From: Artemia franciscana
Lineage: Eukaryota > Arthropoda > Branchiopoda > Anostraca > Artemiidae
DNA length: 64,000 nucleotides
Assembly (NCBI RefSeq): GCF_032884065.1
Contig: NC_088863.1
Coordinates: 68,333,840 to 68,397,839, forward strand
Reading direction: 5' to 3'
Below the pieces are notes generated by a model that searched no databases, had not been told where the DNA came from, and saw only the letters and a program-made list of their open reading frames with translations. A program made the translations under genes and the position numbers. This document shows, piece by piece, positions 14,641 to 29,044 of the stretch (positions within the stretch are counted from its first letter, which is position 1; the number at the start of each line of letters is the position of its first letter).

Positions 14641-14943
14641 CCTTAATTTCAATGGAAATATTTGTTCAATTAACTTCTGAAAGTTTTTCAAATTATGCCA
14701 GGAAATACCCCCCCCCCCCCCCCCTGTGATGACTTCACATAGAAAATTTCCCTCGAAGGATTTTTGTATATTTCCCAAATTAAAGACTATACGTAAACAA
14801 TAACACATTAAATTTGAGGTTTATTTTTTGTGGGAGTTGTACCCGTTGTCGGTGATATATGGTTTTCGTAGGATATAAGGTTTAAACTCATTGGTCATTT
14901 TTGGCACAGAGCTGTAAAAACCTGCGAAAGTCAACCGTACCGT

Positions 14944-14947
<4 letters not shown>

Positions 14948-14996
<49 letters not shown>
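14948..14996. repeat. (AT)n microsatellite
   Basis: About 50 bases of AT dinucleotide with no recognisable element on either side. Confidence 0.95.
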
Positions 14997-14999
<3 letters not shown>

Positions 15000-15318
15000 C
15001 ATGTTTATATATTTATATAAGATAAGGTTAAAGTTCTATTTTCTTTTGGAGACATTATTATATATCGATCACTTTTTTTTTTACTTTCAAACTCAGAAAG
15101 TTCTTACATAGAGAGTAGCTTTTAGGAAATGCCGTATAATGTAGGAATTTCTTTCTACAGAAAAGCACATGACATTTTTACAGGAAAACAATCAACCGAA
15201 TGAGACCAACTAAACGTGGTGCGGTTAGTTAGTTGGTTAAACTAACCTTATATGCGGAATCTATCTCACACAGCGAATATTTGCGTGCGATAAAAGATGA
15301 AATTCGTGATATTTTACA

Positions 15319-15320
<2 letters not shown>

Positions 15321-15381
<61 letters not shown>

Positions 15382-15384
15382 ATA

Positions 15385-15417
<33 letters not shown>
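15321..15417. repeat. (AT)n / (GT)n compound microsatellite
   Basis: AT dinucleotides (15321-15376) and a second AT run lead into a short GT run ending near 15417. Confidence 0.93.
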
Positions 15418-15419
<2 letters not shown>

Positions 15420-15984
15420 CAGCCTTTATGAGTAAGCGATTGTCAGCTACTAATAGCGTAGTCGTCCGAAATTTGGTTGAATTCACTAGAAACACACCCC
15501 TCATAGCAAGGGGGGGGTAGCCACCTCCCCTGCCCAAAGAAAATCCTACGGCCGACATCATAGTAGATAACGTACAACTATGCAGCACTATGTTAGTTTT
15601 ATAGGATAAATGATGTATAATAAAGGTTCGATTCTCTTTTTTCTTTTTTTTTATAGAGTGCATTTGCGGCTAGGCTGAATGATATGCTGCAGTTTAATAT
15701 GGCCTGTTAGACTTAGAGCAGGGCTCGGAATTAGTCCCTGAAGTCCGTATTTTGGCTTGAATCCCTGCCAAGTCCCTAATTGGAAGCATAGTATATTTGA
15801 AAACTGAAGCATGATGTATTTGACACCCTCTTTAGGCAATATAGCTCTTCCACAAATCCGATTGCACTGAGTTTTTGGTTTGCCATTGCCGTTCGAAAAG
15901 AAACAACAAAACAAAGGAATTTTTCTTCGGCTAAAGTGTCTTTACTGTTGTAAACGTAGGCTGCTAATAACGGCATAAAATTGG
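15418..15984. other. Intergenic stretch, no gene seen
   Basis: Open minus-strand reading frames here (15651-15976) have no recognisable family and no clear splice context. Confidence 0.4.
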
Positions 15985-16830
15985 GCTATATGGTGGGTGG
16001 GATAGACGGGTCATATCATGCTACAATTTCAGTGAAGAGAGTAACATTAGCCTATAGGGAGGGTGGGATGGATTGGTCGCATCGTGGTACCTTTCATGGA
16101 CAGAGAGGAACATTAGCCAATAGGGTGGGTGGGGTGGATTCGTCATAGCGTGGTACCGTTCAAGGACAAAGAGTAACATAAGCCTATAGGGTGGGTGGGA
16201 TGGATTGGTCACATCGCAGTACCATTCAAAGACAGAGTAACATTAGCCTATAGGTGGGATGGATTGGTCACGTCGTGGCACCGTTCAAGGATAGAGAGTA
16301 ACATTAGCCTATGGGGTGGGTGGAATGGATTGGTCTTATCGCGGTATCGTTTAAGGATAGAGAGTAACATTAGCCTATGTGGTGGGTGGGATGGATCGGT
16401 CATATTGTGGGACCTTTTAAAGATAAAGAATAACATAGTCTATAGGTTGAGTAGGGTGGATTGGTCATATCGTGGTGCCATTCAAGGATAGAGAGTAACA
16501 TTAGCCTATGGTGTGGGTGGGATGGATTGATCATATTGTGGGACCTTTCAAAGATACAGAATAACATTAGTCTATAGGTTGAGCGGGGTGGATTGGTCGT
16601 ATCATGGTACCATTCAAGGATAGAGAGTAAAATTACCCTGTAGGTTGGGGGGGCGATTGATTGGTCATATCATGGTACCGTTCAAGGATAGAGAGTGATA
16701 TTAGTCTATAAAGTGGATGTGATGGATTGGTCACATCGTGGTACCGTTCAAGGATAGAGAGTACATTAGCCTATAGGGTGGGGGGATGGATCGGTCTTAT
16801 CGTGATAACGTTCAAGGATAGAAATTGACA
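15985..16830. repeat. 66-bp tandem repeat, about 13 copies
   Basis: The phrase GGGATGGATTGGTC recurs at 16065, 16131, 16197, 16256, 16322, 16388 and on to about 16790, mostly 66 bases apart (one unit is 7 shorter). Each unit also holds TACCGTTCAAGGATAGAGAG and ACATTAGCCTATAGGG. Since 66 is divisible by 3, open frames with repeated peptides arise on both strands; these are by-products. Copies differ by scattered substitutions, so the array is not freshly expanded. Confidence 0.93.
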
Positions 16831-17761
16831 TTAACTCGTGATAACGTTTGTTCAAATCGACTTAGTGTCCCAATGGTACAAACTATGCATTCTTTCCCTC
16901 TAAAGGTTAGTTAATAAACTAATAACAGGTTGAGTGAGAAGAAGAGTACTTTGGGATCTGACGGCAAAAATCTTGTACTCAGTGTTTTTACTTGCTGTGT
17001 TTTGACCTACTTGTCTTTTAAGTCTTCCAAGTGTATTTAGGAAAGACAATAAGCAACTGGAAATTTTTTTGCTCCCGGTGAAATAAAAAAATTTCGAGTG
17101 GCAAAAAGATAAGCGAATGGTGCATAATTAAGTTTTCCTTTTACTGCAAAATATGTTTGAAAAGGCTTCTCGAAGCTCTTAGGTGCTAGATCCCAGGGAA
17201 AGGAAAAGAGCTCAGACCTAGATCCCAGGGAAAGGAAAGAAGTCCATCAGATATAGCTGTGTTTGCTCGAGACATACCAGTAGGAGTAAGTTTCGACGAT
17301 GTTAACAGTGAGCGGATATTGCTGCAAGTCGAAAACTCAGTAGAACCAACGCCATCATGCGTTGGCCACTATTGGCAGCAAATCTTCTCTATGACATGCT
17401 TTTGGCGAACGAAAGCATACGCTTTTGTCGAAGCTTATAAGAGCTACGTTGACATTATAGCACATCTGTGCTGATGGAGAGATTGGTTTTCAGCTCAGAT
17501 AAATACTTCTTCCATTGGACAGAGCTTCCATATCAGAAAGAATCTTGAATACAAAGCTTTGTGTCATTAACGAATTGAATATACTTGGAAGCAAAACCCG
17601 AAAGGTTTTCTATTCCCAAAGAAGTGTCGACTTTGGCTGAGATTGGCATTGCCAAAATACCAAGACCGTTTGGAGAGTAAGGCAAAAGACCAAGCTGCTC
17701 AACGAAGCGTCTAAGAGGAAGAAAGGGAGCTGTACTTAGTTAACATCTCTAGCAAAAATAG

Positions 17762-17959
17762 GAGCTAAACAGACTTGAGGGGGCTTTGCAAGAAAAGGGG
17801 GCCACTGAAAAAGAAAATTGTTCAATTGTTGAAGCTCTCTTGAAAGAGGCCACCGATCGCTTACAAAGAATGGTGGCCTCAAAGGATTCTACGTACATCG
17901 CCTTGGTCAATTCTCTACTAGAGAATGCCAAGGAAAAGCGAGAAGACGAAAAATCGTAA
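17762..17959 (+). pseudogene. Possible coiled-coil gene remnant
   Basis: There are 65 open codons after an in-frame TAG (17759-17761), closed by TAA. The peptide is strongly charged and heptad-like (ALLKEATDRLQRMVASK, then NSLLENAKEKREDEKS), which is less random than the surrounding DNA. Upstream bases continue a similar Glu/Lys-rich reading in another frame, suggesting a decayed gene. There is no start codon at the open end, and no family is recognised. Confidence 0.3.
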
Positions 17960-18702
17960 CAGTTGAAAGAGAGTGGGCTGAAAAGGACATACAACAGAAA
18001 AAGTTGTCGAAGAAGTGAACGGGTTAGCTTGTAAGATGAAGTTTTATGGATTATTTTTACTTGTGTCGAATCTTGAAGCTATTTTTCTTTTTTGTTTTAA
18101 ATAAACTCTAACAAATAATTTGAAGAAAAAAAAATACAAAGACAACTGACCTGTCTCCAGGGAAAATGAGTTCCTTCCGAGGCTCATGAATATGAGGATT
18201 CGTTAGGTGACTTGGCTACCGTTTCTGATTCATAAGCAAAGGAATGTCTTAACCTTGAATGGCAATCAAAATCCTTTCGAACTTTATTCCTTATTTGTCC
18301 TTTTTTTCACCGCTTAAAGTCCCTTGACAGGTCGTCAAGTCCCTTTTCTTATGAGCAGGAATATTTCTGAGTCCTGATTTAGAGGCTAAATATATACCCT
18401 ATATAGTTCTCAGAATTTTTACTCAACAGCATTTCGCCCTGTTCGGGCCAAGATGATATGGCCAGATCCATAATCTGAAACTTACCTTTGATCTTTTACG
18501 AACTAAATTGGTGCTAGGACTATAACTGTATCATCTTTTATTTACATATGGCTATGGACTATGAATGGTCACGTGCGTAATGAATCCTTGAAAACTTAGA
18601 TTTTTTTTTTTTTTAGTTCCTTGGTATAAAGTGCTCCTATATGTTGAATATCGTTGTAGTTTTCTTCGAGATCCCATCTTTTTTCTTCAGGGGATCGGTT
18701 GG

Positions 18703-18765
18703 GGTTTGTGTGTTTGTGTGTGTGTGTCTGTGTGTGTGTGTGTGTGTGTCTGTGTGTGTGTGTAA
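18703..18765. repeat. (TG)n microsatellite with CTG interruptions
   Basis: TGTG repeats interrupted by TGTCTG. Low complexity, no coding meaning. Confidence 0.9.
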
Positions 18766-19582
18766 TGTTCCCGGTTACAAAAATCCTGCAAGTTTTCATA
18801 TGCAACCTTCGAAAAATATTTTGATATGCAATTTTAAAATTAGTGAGGTTTAAATATTTGAAATCAGCATAAATGGTAGATTTGCTGTTGCATATATTGT
18901 ATTTTGAGTCTTTATTTCTTAGAGTTTCGGTTTCAATCAACAATATCTGCCCCTTACTTATAGTTTATTACTACAAACTTTCTGATCTAAAGCTCCCTGA
19001 AATTTGAGGGAGGATACAACTCACTCGTCAATCCCTTGTTTCTTAAAATTGAATACTGTATTCATAAAAAAGTGTTTCAAGAAAGATGGTCATCCCAAAA
19101 AAAGTACACACCTCCAACAACATATTAGAAGAAGAGGGAGGAGGGCTAAATGTCAAAATGATTTAAAGGGTTGCACCAACCCACTGGTTATCTACTTTGA
19201 CGTAACAGTTACGCGACTTTATGATTACTGATTTACCGCCATCTTCGGTGTATAAATGTTGGGAGAAATTACACAACGTGTATTCAATTCAGCATTGCTA
19301 TCACTGATGAAGTGTAGTTGCAAAAATTTGTGATGCTCACCTGATAATCATAGAAGGGAGTCTGCTCTATGATAAATTTGCCCTTTTACTTTGAAAGTAC
19401 GCATAAAATGACCTTGATCTTCGATTTGGGCTTTCTTTTTTTTATTACTTATTTTGTCTTTTTTCCTTTTTATTGTTAGATTTTATTTAGTTTTTTGTCT
19501 TTTTTTTCTTTTTTTTTTAGTTTTTTTTGGTTAGTTTTGTTTTGTACAGACAGACAGTATATTTTTATGTCTATAGAGAAGA

Positions 19583-19584
<2 letters not shown>

Positions 19585-19627
<43 letters not shown>
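19585..19627. repeat. (AT)n tract at the 3' side of the RTE-like element
   Basis: AT dinucleotide directly abuts the TAC/TAG trinucleotide tail of the minus-strand retrotransposon. A second AT tract lies at its other end (22668-22762), so the element looks inserted within AT repeat. Confidence 0.92.
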
Positions 19628-22765
<3,138 letters not shown>

Positions 22766-22964
22766 CTTCCTAATGAAGGGTGGACCGAGTTTAATCCCCC
22801 TGATACTGGGTATCTTTATTTCAGTCATCTGAAGCGTGTCGCACAGAAAATGGTCCTAAAACACAATTTTTGTGTCTAGATAGCATCTCCCCCCTATTTC
22901 TCAAAAGAGAATACAAATCCCAATAAATAATATGTAATTATGTGATATTCTATAGGATAAAGGA

Positions 22965-23080
22965 TAAAGATCCTCCAGAGCCATTTCTGGCGCATAGGGC
23001 GTCGAATCGACGTTTCAGTTGCTGGGTGTTTTTACAGGAACAAGTAGCAAGCTTGTCGCCCAACCATTCTATATTCTATG
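22965..23080 (-). repeat. Non-LTR retrotransposon 3'-end remnant
   Basis: Read on the minus strand it contains CGACGCCCTATGCGCCAG followed by GGATCTTTATCC. This corresponds to the + copy at 9195 and to the last bases of the element ending at 35404. In one frame it reads as a short C-terminal peptide RRFDALCARNGSGG. Only the extreme 3' end is present, as expected from 5' truncation. Confidence 0.55.
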
Positions 23081-23472
23081 TGATATTCTGTAGCCCCCTA
23101 TAATTTATTAGACAAACTGTGAGGAATAATCTCCCATTTTTATGGACTGCATTCAAGTTTGGGAATGAATGGCTTATTGCGTGCTAACATGACGTCTAAG
23201 ACTTGATTCTAAAACGATCGCCTTTTCAATAGCTCTCAAAAGTTTTCTCGATAACATTTTGGTCCACGTTTGATTACAAAATTTGTTTTATTGGTCAAAA
23301 TACTTTATTATACATATATATACTTAAGTATTTATAAATACTTGATTAAAAAACAAAATACTTTTATTGGTTTTTATTGTGGGAATATCTTGTGGTTTGA
23401 TTAGAAATGCTTTCTAAATGATCAATAGAGCGAGCCCTCTTTTAATGCAGGACTTCGGAAATTAGATGACCT
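23081..23472. other. Intergenic stretch, no gene seen
   Basis: AT-rich, no recognisable element. Confidence 0.4.
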
Positions 23473-23700
23473 ATGCATGCTTCTCTCAAAAAGCAAGACA
23501 GTCCATATTTTGTTAATAGCACCCGCACATTGGGTGCTATTATATTGGGTGCAGATATGCATGCTTCTCTCATAAAGCAAGACAGTCCATATTTTGTTAA
23601 TAGCACCCACACATTGGGTGCTATTATATTGGGTGCAGATATGCATGCTTCTCTCAAAAAGCAAGACAGTCCATATTTTGCTAATAGCACCCACACATTT
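23473..23700. repeat. 84-bp tandem repeat, 2.7 copies
   Basis: ATGCATGCTTCTCTCA recurs at 23473, 23557 and 23641, exactly 84 bases apart, with very few differences. Each full unit has an internal hairpin, TAGCACCC ... GGGTGCTA. Since 84 is a multiple of 3, repeated peptides appear in open frames of both strands and are not taken as genes. High identity suggests recent duplication. Confidence 0.95.
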
Positions 23701-24640
23701 TACCCACGTTGAATTTCTTGTACCCATATTTTTCCCATTTGATTGTATTATCAATGCTTGGAAAATAATAATGATCATCCCTAAAGAGGTCAAACTTCCA
23801 AATATTTATAGGGAGGGAGAAGGATCTGAAATATTCAAACATTACAAACAAAAAACATATTTGAAATTACATGTAAAATATTATAGTGCATTAAATTACA
23901 CCTTAAAATTACACATAAAAACATATTTGCAATAAAATGGGAGCTATCGTCCCGCAGCACAAATATTTCATGCTTATTTCAAAATTTTCTTTGGTATGAA
24001 GGGAGTGGAAAGATGAGTTTCCTTACGATATTAAAAAGGTAGTTATAATTTATATCTATTTTTCAAACGGATCTTTACCCCATTTTTTCAACACTGGCTT
24101 AATATAATTACCCCAGAAAAAAAATAAATAAACAAGAATCTACGACTATTGCTCTCTAAAAAACATTAATATATTTTAGTTGAAGACTTGATCACTTTGT
24201 AACAGGGTTGTCTGAGATGATCAACTTAATGGTATAGTTCTAATAAAGATCCCTTGCCTTTTAGGTGATGTTTTGATTCTTATTGGCGTGTGACTAAAAA
24301 GAAAGTTTAAAGAAAAATAAGACTGGGAGTGGAGCTATATATTCAGTCGTTGAACAGTTAAGATCTATCTATTCTTTCAACAAGGATTAATCTCAGTTTC
24401 ACCATTTGTTGGTAAAGGACTTTTATTCTGATTTAATTAGACACTGAATTGTTTCAGTAGTTACGAAATAGTGAGAACATTTTTACGTCTTATAAACTAT
24501 TATTAATATTCATTCAGTATCTGTAACCAAGTGGAATATCTGACGTCACTGAATAATTGAACTGACTGAAGTTTTTGTTCGCTTCATAAATTGTACTTTC
24601 GGCATTATTAAAATAAGATAATTTCATATAAAACAAACAA
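23701..24640. other. Intergenic stretch, no gene seen
   Basis: AT-rich sequence without recognised repeats or coding potential, ending at an AT microsatellite. Confidence 0.4.

Positions 24641-24642
<2 letters not shown>

Positions 24643-24722
<80 letters not shown>
24643..24722. repeat. (AT)n microsatellite
   Basis: AT dinucleotide ending exactly at the TC start of the Helitron at 24723. Confidence 0.95.
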
Positions 24723-24725
<3 letters not shown>

Positions 24726-26018
24726 ATATATATAAAAATAAGTTGTCTGTCTGTGGATGTGTGGATGGATGTGTGGATGGATGTGTCAGGTGACGTCACC
24801 TGAAAAAACTGGATTAGGTGACGTCAAAACTAAAAAAAGGCAAAAACTACAAAAAAAACTAAAAACTAATAAAAAAAATAAAAAAGCTAAAAAACTAAAA
24901 AAACTATAAAGGTAAAAACCAATAAAAAACTAAAAAAAAAACTGAAAAAACTAAAAAAAGGCAAAAACTACAAAAAAAAACTAAAAACTAATAAAAAAAG
25001 TAAAAAAGCTAAAAAACTAAAAAAACTAAAAAAACTAAAAAAAGGTAAAAAACTAAAAAAATAAAAAATAAAAAAAAACTAAAAAAAAGGAAAAAACTGA
25101 AAAATAAGCTAAAATAAAGGTAAAAACCAATAAAAAACTAAAAAAAAAAAGGAAAAAACTAATAAATGACGACACTCAAAGAGAAAGCGACCAGGACAAA
25201 AAACTAAAAAAAAAGGCAAAAACTACAAAAAAACTAAAAACTAATAAAAAAAATAAAAAAGCTAAAAAACTAAAAAAACTAAAAAAAGGTAAAAAACTAA
25301 AAAAACTAAAAACTAAAAAAAAACTAAAAAAGGTAAAAACTAAAAGAACTAAAAAAGAAAAAAATAAATGACGACACTCAAAGAGAAAGCGACCAGGACA
25401 AAAGGAATGTTCGATTAGCAATCAACAAAGCACCGGGACACAGGGAGTATAAATGACGACCAGGACACAAGTAAAAAAAAAAATTAACAAAACTAAAAAG
25501 AAGGTAAAAACTACAAAAAAACTAAAAAGAAAAAAAAACTAAAAACTAATAAAAAAACTAAAAAATCTAAAAATCTAAATAAACTAAAAAAGAAAAAAAA
25601 AGGAAAAAAATAAAGGAGAAAAACAAAACTAAAAAACGAATGTATATACAGACCGGGACACCGGGATACAAATGATGACCGGGACCCGGGACACAGGGAA
25701 TATAAATGACGACCGGGACACAGGGACACAACTACAACGGGGACACCGGGGGAAACAGGGGGATAACCTGACAATCTATTTATATGCAAAGACAATGGGA
25801 CAGCAAAGAATGTTGTATATTCGCAAGTTTTACGTAGTTAAAACCATATATATATATATATATCTATATTCACAGGTGGGACATAGGGACACAACTACAA
25901 TGGCGCGTAACTATTATGGCGCGTAACGACTTACGCGCGCGGGGGGGCTTGGGGGGGGCGCGAAGCGCCCCCACCAACTAGGTGTTGGGGTGGCGCGAAG
26001 CGCCACCCCAACAGCTAG
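24723..26018 (+). mobile_element. Non-autonomous Helitron, about 1.3 kb, complete ends
   Basis: The 5' end is TCTATATATATAAAAATAAG. The 3' end is CTAG (26015-26018) in the terminal hairpin, followed by AT repeat. It has the same order of A-rich and GC-rich blocks as the copy at 2444-3992, with almost no differences except loss of one internal unit of about 250 bp. It holds only a stub of helicase C-terminus (about 25765-25840). The TGACGTCA-type sites near its 5' end are retained. Confidence 0.88.

Positions 26019-26046
<28 letters not shown>
26019..26046. repeat. (AT)n microsatellite
   Basis: A short AT tract between the Helitron CTAG end and the start of foldback copy 2. Confidence 0.9.
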
Positions 26047-26049
<3 letters not shown>

Positions 26050-27750
26050 AACAGATCGTGGTAACGAACTGTAGTAAGGGGAAACCCGGCTCAATAGTAA
26101 CCAAAACTCTAAAAATTGGAATTTTGGTACCAATAGCTACATCAAAAGAATCGCATTTTAATGCTGATTTTAAAAATATAAGTTTCATCAAGTTTAGTCT
26201 TAATTTGAGAGAAATTGAGAAAATTTGCGTTATTTTAGAAAATAGGGGGAAACATCCCCTAAAAGTCATAGAATCTTATTGAAAATCACATCATCAGATT
26301 CAGCGTATCAGAGAACCTTGTTGTAGAAGTTTCAAGCTCCTATCTACAAAAATGTGGAATTTTATATTTTTGCCAGAAGGTAGATCACGGATGCGTGTTT
26401 ATTTGTTTGTTTTTGTCTTTTTGTTTGTTTTTGTTTTTTTTCCCAGGGGTGATCGTATCGACCCAGTTGTCCTAGAATGCTGCGAGAGGGCTCATTCTAA
26501 CGGAAATGAAAAGTTTTAGTGCCCTTTTTAAGTGACCAAAAAAATTGGAGGGCACCTAGGCCCCCCCCACGCCAATTATTTTCCCAAAGTCAACGGATCA
26601 AAATTCTGAGATAGCCATTTTATTCAGCGTAGTCGAAATCCTTATAACTATGTCCTTGAGGACGACTTACTCCCCCACAGTCCCCGTGGGAAGGGTTTCA
26701 AGTTCAAAACTTTGACCAGTGCTTACATATAGTAATGGTTATTGGGAAGTGTACAGGCGTTTTCAGGAGGATTTTTTGGTTGGAGGCAGGGGTTGAGAAG
26801 AGGGGGATATGCTGGGGGAACGTTCCATCGTGGGATTTGTCATGGGGGAAGAAAATTTCCTTGAAGGGAGCGCAGGATTTACTAGCATTACTTAAAAAAA
26901 AACAATGAAAAAATAAATATGAAAAAGTTTTTTTTCAGCTGGAAGTAAGCAGTAGCATTAAAACTTAAAACGAACAGAAATTATTACCCATATGAGGGGC
27001 TCATCTCCTCCTAATACCTCGCTCTTTACGCTAAAGTATTTTTAGTAATTTCAACTATTTATTCTGCGGCTTTTGTGATTCAGGGGTCATTCTTAATGAA
27101 TTGGGACAAAATTTAAGCTTTAGTGTTAAGAGAGGTGTACAGACAAGGGGCGAACCCCCTCATATATGTAATAAAAACATGAGAATACAAAAGTTCTTTA
27201 CGTAAGTTAATTTATAAGTTACGTAAATCTTTTACTTATAAAAAGATTCGTAAAAAATTAAAAGTTCTAGTTGCCTTTTTAATTAACCGAAAATTGGAGG
27301 GCAACTAGGCTTCCTCCCCCGCTCTTTTTTTTCTCAAAATCATTCGATCACAATTATGAGAAAGCCATTTAGCCAAAACAAATAAATATACAAATTTCGT
27401 TTTAATTATTCCTCTGCGGAGAGCCAAAATCAAACATGCATTGATTCAAAAACGTTCAGAAATTAAATAAAAAAAAACAAGTTTTCTAAATGAAAGTAAG
27501 GAGCGACATTAAAACTTAAAACGAACAGAAATTACTCCGTATATGAAAGGGGCTTTTCCTTCTCAACGCCCCGCTCTTTACGCTAATTTTTTTTTACTGT
27601 TTTAAAATGTAGAGTTAAGAGAAAGAGTCAAACTTTAGCGTAAAGCGCGGGGCGTTGAGAAGGAAAAGCCCCTTTCATATACGGAGCAATTTCTGTTCGT
27701 TTTAAGTTTTAATGTCGCTCCTTACTTTCATTTAAAAAACTTTTTTTTAT
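26047..27750. mobile_element. Foldback-type non-coding element, copy 2
   Basis: It has the same start (CAAACAG, then GTGGTAACGAACTG) and the same order of blocks as 12089-13790, at about the same length. It ends in a long hairpin with arms 27478-27586 and 27633-27741. The shared blocks have drifted by many substitutions and small indels, so this is an old dispersed family. No transposase ORF is present. Confidence 0.68.
27478..27741. repeat. Terminal hairpin of foldback copy 2
   Basis: The arms pair through GAAAGTAAGGAGCGACATT and GGGGCTTTTCCTTCTCAACG. The inner part of the arm differs from copy 1, yet both arms of each copy agree with one another. That suggests arm-to-arm correction or replication through a hairpin. 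Confidence 0.85.
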
Positions 27751-27880
27751 TCAATATAGATCAAAGAGCGGTATGCCAGTTTGGCAATAATAAGGATTAC
27801 AGTGGCACACAATTGTATCCGCATTGGCAAGACCTGTGAAAATTAGAGCTTTGAATTTGTTCATTTCATTTCAAGGAATG

Positions 27881-28722
27881 TTTACACAAGGCCAGAATTC
27901 AGGGGATAGCCATATCTCTAATGATGCAGAATCTCGAATAATGGCAATGCTCACCCTAATGAATGGCCAGTTAGCAAAAATAGACCCAATTTCATCAGAA
28001 ATAGCGGGAATAAATACAGGTCTGGCCCAGTTATCAATTAAGTTGGAGGGAGCGATCCCCTCCATCTGTCTTGGCTTTTTTCTACAATTGGCCATGACTT
28101 TGACTTTTCCCACAACTATTCCCTTTTTTACAAATGAATTTGTAAAACTTTACTTAAATGAGTAATACATTTTTACTTAAAATGAGTAACATGGAGGCTG
28201 ATAAATAACTTTGATCCGTCAAGACGAGCACAGACATTACTTGAAGATGTAGTTGCCACTTTTAACCAGTTTATACCGAATGCCTCGATACATCTTGGTG
28301 ACATAAAAGACGTTTTCCGTATTAATTGTAATCAAAACCCCCGCCCCGTTTTGGTTAAACTCACGAGCGCTTTTTGCCGCGATTTTCTTCTGAAATCAGG
28401 TCAACATTTTAGACATGCGAAAATTTGGATTACGCCTGACTACACAACACGAGAATTACTTGCGAGAAAGAAAATGAAATTTACCCTTGAGGCAGCGAAA
28501 TCAGCGGTAAAAGAGTCGAAGTTGCGTGGTATGAAATTGTTTGTAGAGAACAATGGTTATATATACAATTTCGAAACTGATGCGATAGAGGAGCGCACAG
28601 TACCTGGTGGTGAATATAGAAGGGGAGTTGCTAGTGCATACCAGGTATCGGCTGTAGGAGGTTCGAACATAATGTTGAAAGATGGCGGAAGACCAAGAGC
28701 GGATTCGCAGTTATCAAATTGA
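27881..28722 (+). pseudogene. Non-LTR ORF1 remnant (RNA-binding chaperone type)
   Basis: The first part (about 27881-28060) encodes a helical segment, RIMAMLTLMNGQLAKIDPIS, likely a coiled coil. After a frame break the second part (about 28205-28722) reads SIHLGDIKDVFRINCN and RPVLVKLTS, then FLLKSGQHFRHAKIWITPDY. That layout resembles the RRM-plus-C-terminal domain of L1-type ORF1 proteins: coiled coil for trimerisation, then nucleic-acid binding. The frame changes between the halves, so it is non-functional. Similarity to the L1 type is judged by eye. Confidence 0.5.
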
Positions 28723-29044
28723 AGCGTCACATCTATGCAGTCATTCGGTAGCGCATTTATCCTGTAATCCTGTAAAATCGCAAAATGAAATCGAAGTGCA
28801 TAAAACACCCTTGTCTTTTGCTGCGCCAAAAGTTTGAAGGGGCGCTCCAAAGAGAGAAAATTCTGAAATTATTAGCCCGAATGATAATGCGCAAATTACA
28901 ACACAGCCACCCTTTCTTAGAGGTAGGGCCACAATAAATGAAAGGCAGATCGCACCTCGTAAGCTATCTTTCCAAGATCAAAGTAATCGACAGAAAGAAT
29001 AGGGAGACCAGGGCCATGGTGTTGTATAGGAAAGAATAAATATA

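Larger units (their letters stand above)
16831..19584. other. Intergenic stretch with no firm gene
   Basis: Apart from a short open frame (17762-17959) and a GT-rich microsatellite (18703-18765), nothing is recognised. A repeated phrase CCCAGGGAAAGGAAA near 17191 and 17225 is a short local duplication. Confidence 0.4.

Noticed and set aside
15620-15640. GGTTCGATTCTC, resembling a tRNA B-box
   Set aside because: No matching A-box or acceptor stem at the right distance.
16021-16491. HPPYRLMLLFVLERYH-type repeated peptides on both strands
   Set aside because: Products of the 66-bp tandem repeat; both strands are open for the same arithmetic reason.
23422-23793. Repeated 28-residue peptide (KYGLSCFLREACISAPNI)
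   Set aside because: The 84-bp repeat is divisible by three and open in several frames, so it is a repeat by-product.
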